Shown: piece after piece, positions 1 to 5,111 of the stretch
Position numbering within the stretch: the first letter of the stretch is position 1
Layout: each line of letters starts with the position of its first letter
Assembly: GCA_020029455.1 (NCBI GenBank)
Contig: JAIBJH010000259.1
Span: forward strand, 1 to 5,567
Reading direction: 5' to 3'
Length of the DNA: 5,567 nucleotides
Source of the DNA: Hyphomicrobiales bacterium
GTDB lineage: Bacteria; Pseudomonadota; Alphaproteobacteria; Rhizobiales; Aestuariivirgaceae
Position numbers and translations under genes: made by a program
Notes under the pieces: model-generated
Seen by the model: the letters and a program-made list of their open reading frames with translations, nothing else
What the model was told of the DNA's origin: nothing
The model's database searches: none

Positions 1-52
1 ACATGCCGGTTCGGGCACAGCGGCCTGCGATTGAGAAGGTCAAGACGGGCAC

Positions 53-469
53 CTAATCGGGAATGACTGCGGTTGCCTCAATCTCCACGATCCATTCGGG
101 CCGTGCAAGCGCCGTAACGACAAGACCCGTGGAACAGGGAAAGACGCCCTTCAGCCAGGCCCCCATCTCTCGGTAAACGTCCTGCCGGTGCCGAATATCG
201 GTCAAGTAAACCACGATGCGGCAGATGTGATCGAGGCTGCCACCGGCTTCCTCTATCAGTGTCTTGATGTTCTCCATGGACTTCCGAGCCTGCAAGATGG
301 CGTTTCCCGGATGGAGCGACTCTCTCGTCTCCAGGTCCTGGCTCACCTGGCCGCGCAGAAACACCATGGTGCCGCGGGCCACCACGGCCTGACACAGGTC
401 ATTGTCTAGCTTCTGTTCCGGATAGGTGTCCTTCGTGTTGAAGGGGCGAATGCGCTTGTGAGCCGTCAT
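53..469 (-). CDS. RidA/YjgF/UK114 (Rid) family protein, probably a non-deaminase subgroup
   Basis: A 138-residue protein, the usual length for the single-domain, trimer-forming Rid fold. Family features are the central stretch RKSMENIKTLIEEAGGSLD (62-80) followed by the strand ICRIVVYLTD (82-91), and the C-terminal strand IVEIEATAVIPD (127-138). Classical members (RidA) hydrolyse 2-imino acids made by PLP enzymes, using an arginine in a P-x-R-[ST] motif. Here the equivalent segment is FPCSTGLVV (110-118), so serine 113 stands where that arginine is expected and imine deaminase activity is doubtful. The ATG at 469 was chosen because GGAG (477-480) lies 7 nt upstream and the start falls 4 nt after the hydroxylase stop. 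A longer frame back to base 610 would overlap the hydroxylase by 137 nt and adds unrelated sequence. It is the last gene of the cluster and probably translationally coupled. Inferred role: handling a reactive or unstable product of the neighbouring hydroxylase, as Rid proteins do in other catabolic operons. Confidence 0.93.
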   Translation of the reverse strand: MTAHKRIRPFNTKDTYPEQKLDNDLCQAVVARGTMVFLRGQVSQDLETRESLHPGNAILQARKSMENIKTLIEEAGGSLDHICRIVVYLTDIRHRQDVYREMGAWLKGVFPCSTGLVVTALARPEWIVEIEATAVIPD

Positions 470-473
470 GTCA

Positions 474-1940
474 TCACTCCGCGGCAATTTTCTTTGCACC
501 CCAGATGCGATCTGACATGCCGCCGGCCCTCTGTGCGAATTGCAATGTGCTGTTCCAATCAAAACAGCGGTAGACGGCGGCGGACTGGGCGAAAGGCGGC
601 GCTTGGGCAAAAAGCTGGAAGGTCAGCCGGTGTCCGGCATAGTCGGAATTCAGAAGGTCGCGGGCAAGGGCAAGAAGTTTGCGGCGGTCATCCGCCAGCC
701 AGCCGTCGTTGACGGTATAGTATTTGTCCATCCACTGTTTTGTCTCGGGATGTTCAAAGGCCGCCACGTCCGGCGTTACGCAAATCTGGCCACCACATAG
801 CTCGCGGGCGATATGTATCATGCGGGGCAGGTTGTTGAGCGCATGGCAGCGCCCCGCCATCAGCAGTGACTGGTTCGGCATGAGAAGTCCGTTCGGGCTT
901 TTCTCCGCCATGACAATCGACGCTGTCAGGTGGGCGTTGATGCCCTCGCGCCAGACAGCGAGGTCGGCGAGTTTTTCCTGCACCGCCTGCTGCTTGTCGA
1001 GGCCCGTCTGTTTCGCGTTCCACAAGGCAGCGCCAATGATGAGATCGGCATAGCCTTCAGTGCGCTGAACAAAAGGAAAGGCGGAATAGCGATGCAATGT
1101 CTGGCGAATGAAGGCGGCGGCGCGGGTGTGCTGGTAGAACAGCACATCCTCCCAGGGGATGAGCACGTTATCGAGAATGACAAGCGTGTCGATTTCGTCG
1201 AACCTGTTGGAAAGCGGATAGTCACGTTCCGGCGCGCGCGTAGTGAAGCCGGTGCGGCAGATGTGCTTCACGCCCGGCGCATTCATCTTGACGATACAGC
1301 CCAGGGCATATTCAGAGAGCTTTGCATCGCCCCAATTGGCGATGGTCGGCTTGAGGAAGGCCTGGTTAGCGTAGGCCGCCGCGGTTTCATATTTGGCGCC
1401 GCGTATGACGATCCCCGCATCGGTTTCCTTCACCACATGCACAAGCATGTCGGGGTCCTGCTCCTGCGGCGGCTTGGAACGATCGCCCTTCGGGTCGGTA
1501 TTGGCCGAGACATGGAACGGATCACCGGTAATCGACAGGTTGATATGGCGCTCGATATTCTCGGCAAAGCGCGGGTCAATCTCATTCAAGATATCCTTGC
1601 CATCCCATAAGGACCACATTTCTCCGACGGTTTCGTCTCCGACGCGCGTGACGATGCCACCAATGTCATGCAATACACAGCCCACGGCGCGGCGCTTGTC
1701 ATGCCAATCCTGCTGACTGTGCGGCAGCTTGTTGCCGATGGCGAAACGCTCACCGGATTCCTCGTAGGTCATCACATCGCGGGTCGCGGCCTCGTGCTGC
1801 ATGTCGTAGATGCGCGCGCGGATGTCGACGGCAGGTTTGAACATGGGGTGCCGTGTCACATCCTTGACGCGTTCACCGTTGATCCAGACTTCCCGGCCGT
1901 CCCTTATCGAATCGCGATACTGCTCGCCAGTCCGGATCAT
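474..1940 (-). CDS. HpaB/PvcC-type 4-hydroxyphenylacetate 3-hydroxylase family flavin-dependent monooxygenase, oxygenase component
   Basis: A 488-residue protein, the normal length for the HpaB family, which has an acyl-CoA-dehydrogenase-like fold. Family members are cytoplasmic enzymes that use FADH2 from a separate reductase to ortho-hydroxylate phenols. Diagnostic segments are the N-terminus MIRTGEQYRDSIRDGREVWI (1-20), the substrate/flavin region ITGDPFHVSANTDPKGDRS (137-155), RGAKYETAAAYA (180-191) and RFDEIDTLVILDNVLIPWED (246-265). H143 appears to match the substrate histidine of characterised HpaB enzymes and R99 the substrate arginine, but the tyrosine four residues after that arginine is not present (E103/T104 region). 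The substrate may therefore not be 4-hydroxyphenylacetate. Its start overlaps the PotC-like stop as ATGA, with GAGG (1949-1952) 8 nt upstream. It ends in tandem stops TGATGA. No HpaC-like reductase is in the window, so reduced flavin must come from elsewhere. The family is certain; the substrate is unknown. Confidence 0.94.
   Translation of the reverse strand: MIRTGEQYRDSIRDGREVWINGERVKDVTRHPMFKPAVDIRARIYDMQHEAATRDVMTYEESGERFAIGNKLPHSQQDWHDKRRAVGCVLHDIGGIVTRVGDETVGEMWSLWDGKDILNEIDPRFAENIERHINLSITGDPFHVSANTDPKGDRSKPPQEQDPDMLVHVVKETDAGIVIRGAKYETAAAYANQAFLKPTIANWGDAKLSEYALGCIVKMNAPGVKHICRTGFTTRAPERDYPLSNRFDEIDTLVILDNVLIPWEDVLFYQHTRAAAFIRQTLHRYSAFPFVQRTEGYADLIIGAALWNAKQTGLDKQQAVQEKLADLAVWREGINAHLTASIVMAEKSPNGLLMPNQSLLMAGRCHALNNLPRMIHIARELCGGQICVTPDVAAFEHPETKQWMDKYYTVNDGWLADDRRKLLALARDLLNSDYAGHRLTFQLFAQAPPFAQSAAVYRCFDWNSTLQFAQRAGGMSDRIWGAKKIAAE
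477..480 (-). promoter_or_regulatory. Shine-Dalgarno of the Rid-family gene, inside the end of the hydroxylase gene
   Basis: GGAG read on the minus strand, 7 nt before the ATG at 469. It overlaps the last sense codon (GAG) of the hydroxylase, which ends in tandem TGATGA. This supports the short, 138-residue version of the Rid protein and translational coupling of the two genes. Confidence 0.7.
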
Positions 1941-2761
1941 CTTACGCCCCTCAGCCTTTCGCTGCGGCGGCGCAGCAGTTCCACCGCAACAAGAAGCAGG
2001 GTTGAGATTACGATCAGCACCGATGCAGCTGCCGTGATCGTCGGCGAGATCAGTTCACGGATGCCAGAGAACATCTGGCGCGGCAGGGTGCGCTGCTCAG
2101 GGCCTGCGATGAAAAGCACGGCGATCACCTCGTCGAAGCTTGTGACAAAGGCAAAGAGCGCGCCCGAAATCATGCCAGGCAGGATAAGCGGCAGGACGAC
2201 CTTGAAGAACACCCACGTCGGCGAGGCGCCGAGGCTTTCGCCAGCGCGCATGAGTGTCTTGTCAAAGGACGACAGGGTTGCGGTGACTGTTATAACCACA
2301 AAGGGTGTTGCGAGTGCTGTATGAGCAAGGACAAGTCCGGGAAGCGTGCCGAGCATGTTCAGCTTGGCATAGAAGAAGAACATGCCGATGGCCGAGATAA
2401 TGATCGGCACCACCATGGGCGAAATGAGAACGGCCATGATGGTGGCGCGCCAGGGCAGGTTGCCGCGCACAAGTCCCAAGGCAGCGAGTGTGCCAAGCGT
2501 TGTCGACAAGAGCGTCGTAAGGAAGGCCAAAACCAGTGAAAGGCGCAGTGCCGATTGCCAGCGGTTGTTAGTAAAGAAGTCGTCATACCAGCGCAGCGAA
2601 TAGCCCGGCATGGGATAACTGAAGAAGGTTTCCGAATTGAAGGAGAGGGGCATGATGGCGAGGATTGGTGCGATCAGGAACAGCAGCACCAGTCCCACGT
2701 AGACGCGCAGGCCGTAGTGGGCGACAACTTCGGAACGGGTGGCATAAGGAGGCGCAGCCAT
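1937..2761 (-). CDS. ABC transporter inner-membrane permease, PotC type (polyamine/opine family)
   Basis: A 274-residue protein, full length for PotC/PotI-type permeases. Six hydrophobic segments are visible at about 18-38, 70-97, 107-131, 140-162, 195-217 and 243-263. The EAA loop that docks on the ATPase reads AGESLGASPTWVFFKVVLPL (173-192) followed by ILPG. After the first helix comes the typical short segment FNSETFFSYPMPGYSLRWYDDFF (41-63), where this family carries a sequence like FN.S....FP..G.S..WY..... It ends with an arginine-rich cytoplasmic tail (RRRSERLRGVR). The ATG lies only 3 nt after the PotB-like stop (TGA GTC ATG), so it is probably translated by coupling; the Shine-Dalgarno is weak. 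It would pair with the PotB-like protein to form the import channel. The fold and role are clear, but the transported compound cannot be told from the permease. Confidence 0.96.
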   Translation of the reverse strand: MAAPPYATRSEVVAHYGLRVYVGLVLLFLIAPILAIMPLSFNSETFFSYPMPGYSLRWYDDFFTNNRWQSALRLSLVLAFLTTLLSTTLGTLAALGLVRGNLPWRATIMAVLISPMVVPIIISAIGMFFFYAKLNMLGTLPGLVLAHTALATPFVVITVTATLSSFDKTLMRAGESLGASPTWVFFKVVLPLILPGMISGALFAFVTSFDEVIAVLFIAGPEQRTLPRQMFSGIRELISPTITAAASVLIVISTLLLVAVELLRRRSERLRGVR

Positions 2762-2764
2762 GAC

Positions 2765-3841
2765 TCAGCCCAGCTTCATTTTGTCGATGCCGACAAGCTT
2801 GTTGTAGACGTAGTAAAGTATGAGCGTGGCCGCGAGGAGCACAACACCGAGCGCCGAGGCGCGGCCCCAATTGCCTTCCGAGTTCATGGCGCTGTCAATG
2901 AAACCCGCAATCATGTTGTCCGTCGGGCCACCCACGAGCGCAGGCGTGATGTAATAGCCGAGGCACAGGATGAAGGTGAGAAGGCAGCCCGCCGCGACGC
3001 CAGGCAGTGTTTGCGGCATGTAGACCTTCCAATAGGCATAAGCCGGCTTGGCGCCGAGCGAACGCGCGGCGCGCATATAAGATGGCGAGATGGTCTTCAT
3101 CACCGAATAGATGGGAAGAAGCGTGAAGGGCAGCTGGATGTGGGTCATGGCCAGCACGGTTGAGAAGCGTGTCTTGTAAAGCGAAGGCTCTCCATCCAGG
3201 ACGCCCACCAGATTGAGCAACCAAGTGATGCCCGTCACATGCATGAGCTGCGTTACAACTCCACCATCCTGCAACAGGATGGACCAGGCCGTGGTGCGCA
3301 CAAGAAGCGAAGTCCAGAAGGGCAGCAGGACCAGGATCAACAGTATGTTGGCGCTGCGTGTGGGAAGCGTTGCCAGCATGTAGGCCACTGGATAGCCAAG
3401 AACCAGCGTCAGTAATGTGACCAAGAAGGAAATGCCGAGCGTGCGCCAGAGAATGCCGCGATAGATTTTTCGGTTGTCTTCGACCTGAACAATCGAGCCG
3501 CTGGTTTCTTGTTTAAGGTCCAGCACACTGAGCAAGTAGAATGGCGTGTAGGCGGAACTCGCTCGCTTGATGGTGGCCCAGGTTTCGACTTGGTTCCAAA
3601 CCGGATCGATGGCGATCACGGCCTCTTTCCATGGCCCGGTCTCGACCTTTTCGATTTTTCTCGCCGTCACCGTCACCTTGGATTTCAGCGTCGGTATTTC
3701 ATAGTTGAGGCGCTTGCCGATCAGTGCTGCTTGCCTTGTTTTCTGTGCTGCCTTTAAGTCAGCGGCCAATGCGGCAAAGGCTTCTTCGCCTGGCACATCC
3801 TTGCCATCCCAATCGGCGATCATCGCCACAGTCAATGGCAT
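2765..3841 (-). CDS. ABC transporter permease, PotB type, apparently truncated at the N-terminus (first transmembrane helix missing)
   Basis: A 358-residue permease of the PotB subgroup that carries a large soluble insert after its first helix. Visible parts: a hydrophilic domain at 1-125 (ADWDGKDVPGEEAFAALAAD at 9-28, GKRLNYEIP at 42-50), then five membrane segments at about 129-158, 164-190, 227-249, 278-304 and 329-351. The EAA loop is MRAARSLGAKPAYAYWKVYM (256-275) followed by PQTLPG. Homologues as I recall them run to roughly 410-420 residues and have a basic stretch plus a transmembrane helix before the segment that matches MPLTVAMIADWDG. That helix is absent here. The frame is open upstream only to a TAG at 3911-3913, inside the palindromic element, and contains no other start codon. 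The ATG at 3841 has no good ribosome site; the nearest purine run (GGAGAAG) ends about 14 nt away and belongs to the element. The rest of the frame is undamaged. The transporter may be impaired, or the topology altered. Confidence 0.85.
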   Translation of the reverse strand: MPLTVAMIADWDGKDVPGEEAFAALAADLKAAQKTRQAALIGKRLNYEIPTLKSKVTVTARKIEKVETGPWKEAVIAIDPVWNQVETWATIKRASSAYTPFYLLSVLDLKQETSGSIVQVEDNRKIYRGILWRTLGISFLVTLLTLVLGYPVAYMLATLPTRSANILLILVLLPFWTSLLVRTTAWSILLQDGGVVTQLMHVTGITWLLNLVGVLDGEPSLYKTRFSTVLAMTHIQLPFTLLPIYSVMKTISPSYMRAARSLGAKPAYAYWKVYMPQTLPGVAAGCLLTFILCLGYYITPALVGGPTDNMIAGFIDSAMNSEGNWGRASALGVVLLAATLILYYVYNKLVGIDKMKLG

Positions 3842-3858
3842 GTTGTTGCGGATGTCTT

Positions 3859-3880
3859 CTCCCCCAACTTGTTGGGGGAG
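3859..3880. repeat. Left hairpin of the compound palindrome
   Basis: A perfect 9-bp stem with a 4-nt loop (CTTG). Compared with the right hairpin, the outer CTCCC...GGGAG pairs are the same, but the inner pairs are AA/TT instead of GGC/GCC, so pairing is kept while sequence differs. There is no T-run on the downstream side in either direction, so it is not a classical intrinsic terminator. Confidence 0.85.
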
Positions 3881-3940
3881 TACGCCGCAGGCGGGAGGGG
3901 GTGAGTCAGACTAGAGACACCCCCTCCCCGCTGCGCGGTA

Positions 3941-3963
3941 CTCCCCCGGCGAAGCCGGGGGAG
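3941..3963. repeat. Right hairpin of the compound palindrome, just after the binding-protein stop
   Basis: A perfect 10-bp GC-rich stem with a 3-nt loop (GAA on the plus strand, TTC in the transcript sense). In the transcript it begins about 7 nt after the binding-protein TAG, a position where REP-type stem-loops are known to protect upstream mRNA from 3' exonucleases. There is no U-tract, so full termination is not predicted. The effect on this operon is inferred. Confidence 0.85.
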
Positions 3964-3970
3964 AGATTAG

Positions 3971-5023
3971 CTACTGCGCCAGCCAGGCGTTGAAGCGTTC
4001 CTTCAACTGGTCGCCATTGTCGGCCCAGAACTGCGGGTCAAGCTGCCAGGCCGTCTTCAGATTGTCCGGAGCGGTCGGCAAGTTGGGCAGTGTCTTGGGA
4101 TCGATGTTAGGAACGGCATCCTTGTTTGAAGGGCCGTAGGCGATGAACTTTGTCTGGTTGGCCATCATCTCTGGCTGAGAAGCGAAGGCAATGAAGCGAT
4201 AGGCTTCTTCAAGCTTCGGTGTGTTTTTGGTGATGGCCCACCAGTCCCAATCGAGAGCCTGGTTGTCCCACACGATCTTGAAGGGCTTGCCGTCTGCGTC
4301 GATGGCAGTCTGCAAGCGGCCATTCCAGGCCGAGGTCATCACCACCTGGCCATCGGCGAGGAGCTGCGGAGCTTGCGCGCCAGCTTCCCACCAGACGATG
4401 TCTTTCTTGATAGTGTCAAGCTTCTTGAAGGCGCGGTCCACGCCTTCCGGCGTGCCCAAAACCTTGTAGACATCGGCGGAAGGAACGCCATCCGCAATCA
4501 GGGCCCATTCCAGGTTTACCTGCGGGTTCTTCCAAAGGCCGCGCTTTCCCGGGAACTTGGCCATGTCGAAGAGGTCGATCAGGCTTGTCGGACCTTCGGC
4601 GAGCTTCGATGTATCATAGCCGAACACAGTGCCATAGACGATGTTCGGAATGGCGCAATCCATGAGCTCTGCGCCGATGAACTTCGACTTGTCGAGGCCC
4701 AGCTTGGCCCAGTCAATCGTCTCAAGCGCACCCTCGGCGCAGCCCTGGAGGCCGGTCGGCGTGTCGACGTCGATCACATCCCAGGTCACGGCATTTGCTT
4801 CGACCATGGCTTTGATCTTGGCCACTTCACCGTTGTATTCGGCTTCCGTCACTTTGTTGCCGGCCGCATTGTAGGGCTCGTAGAAGGCCTTGCGCTGCGA
4901 TTCCGAATAGGCGCCGCCCCAGGAGACGATGGTGAGTTCGTCTCCGGCTGAGGCGACTGGCGCAATGGCAAACATGGACGCACCTAGCGCCGCTGCTGCC
5001 ATAAATTTTGTTACGTGTTTCAT
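3971..5023 (-). CDS. Periplasmic solute-binding protein of a PotD/PotF-type ABC importer
   Basis: A 350-residue secreted protein of the spermidine/putrescine-binding superfamily, normal length for the group. Residues 1-26 form a Sec signal peptide: basic MKHVTK, a hydrophobic core to about residue 22, and an A-S-A cleavage site before GDELTIVSWGGAYSES. The mature protein opens with the family strand LTIVSWGGAY (30-39) and continues with WDVIDVDTPT (81-90) and VYGTVFGYDTSK (129-140). It also has SLIDLFDMAKFPGKRGLW (147-164), GQVVMTSAWNGR (225-236) and LDWDWWAITKNTPKLEEAYR (257-276). Cysteines 95 and 123 sit where related proteins carry a cysteine pair and could form a disulfide in the periplasm. 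The aromatic-rich WWEAGAQ (211-217) and DWDWW (258-262) segments probably line the pocket. The start is supported by AAGGGAGT (5029-5036) 5 nt upstream. It follows the ATPase after an 88-nt gap. The ligand is unknown: a polyamine, an amine-bearing aromatic or an opine-like compound are all possible. Confidence 0.95.
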   Translation of the reverse strand: MKHVTKFMAAAALGASMFAIAPVASAGDELTIVSWGGAYSESQRKAFYEPYNAAGNKVTEAEYNGEVAKIKAMVEANAVTWDVIDVDTPTGLQGCAEGALETIDWAKLGLDKSKFIGAELMDCAIPNIVYGTVFGYDTSKLAEGPTSLIDLFDMAKFPGKRGLWKNPQVNLEWALIADGVPSADVYKVLGTPEGVDRAFKKLDTIKKDIVWWEAGAQAPQLLADGQVVMTSAWNGRLQTAIDADGKPFKIVWDNQALDWDWWAITKNTPKLEEAYRFIAFASQPEMMANQTKFIAYGPSNKDAVPNIDPKTLPNLPTAPDNLKTAWQLDPQFWADNGDQLKERFNAWLAQ

Positions 5024-5028
5024 TTAAT

Positions 5029-5036
5029 ACTCCCTT
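5029..5036 (-). promoter_or_regulatory. Strong Shine-Dalgarno for the solute-binding protein
   Basis: In the transcript sense AAGGGAGT precedes the ATG at 5023 by a short A/T-rich spacer (ATTAA). It is the best ribosome site in the window, in keeping with the excess of binding protein usual for ABC importers. It also fixes the start ahead of a good signal peptide. Confidence 0.8.
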
Positions 5037-5047
5037 GTTGAACTCTC

Positions 5048-5064
5048 CCGCGCGATGGGCGCGG
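5048..5064. other. Small stem-loop in the ATPase to binding-protein spacer
   Basis: CCGCGC (5048-5053) pairs with GCGCGG (5059-5064) around GATGG. No T-run follows on the minus strand (GGGAGAGTTC comes next), so it is not a canonical terminator. It could be an mRNA processing or stability stem, or a chance palindrome in GC-rich DNA. The rest of the 88-nt spacer (5024-5111) shows no convincing -35/-10 promoter. Confidence 0.4.
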
Positions 5065-5111
5065 TCTCAGTTGATTGCAGTTGTTGCGGTCCTGCCTGAC
5101 CTTCGAATTTG

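Larger units (their letters stand above)
3858..3964. repeat. 107-bp compound palindrome (RIME-like intergenic repeat element)
   Basis: An imperfect palindrome made of two arms, each with its own hairpin, around a 14-nt centre (3904-3917). The long arms, 3880-3903 and 3918-3941, pair at 20 of 24 positions (GTAC...CGCAG...GGGAGGGGGTG type). The left hairpin is CTCCCCCAA (3859-3867), loop CTTG, TTGGGGGAG (3872-3880). The right hairpin is CTCCCCCGGC (3941-3950), loop GAA, GCCGGGGGAG (3954-3963). The outer TCTCCCCC (3858-3865) also pairs with GGGGGAGA (3957-3964), so the whole unit is self-complementary. In size and layout it resembles the short palindromic intergenic elements of Rhizobiales such as RIME1; that match is from memory. 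It has no coding capacity and would need a transposase acting in trans if mobile. It lies 7 nt after the binding-protein stop and just before the truncated permease. Transcribed as RNA it would fold into very stable stems. Confidence 0.9.

Noticed and set aside
470..610. N-terminal extension of the Rid protein to a start at 610
   Set aside because: The extra 47 residues are proline/arginine-rich, unrelated to the Rid fold, and overlap the end of the hydroxylase; the start at 469 has a good ribosome site.
930..1610. A 226-codon open frame on the plus strand
   Set aside because: It lies wholly antisense to the hydroxylase gene, has no recognisable domain, and arises from the GC-rich codon pattern of the true gene.
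1668..2324. A 218-codon plus-strand open frame spanning the hydroxylase/PotC boundary
   Set aside because: It is antisense to two well-recognised genes, with a low-complexity, family-free translation.
2555..3163. A 202-codon plus-strand open frame rich in R, H and E
   Set aside because: This composition is the usual mirror of hydrophobic permease codons on the other strand; no ribosome site or domain was seen.
3858..3964. CRISPR array or classical terminator
   Set aside because: There are only two inverted, not direct, repeat units and no regular spacers, and no T-run follows either hairpin.
4373..4951. A 192-codon plus-strand open frame antisense to the binding protein
   Set aside because: The binding protein is certain and the antisense translation shows no family features.
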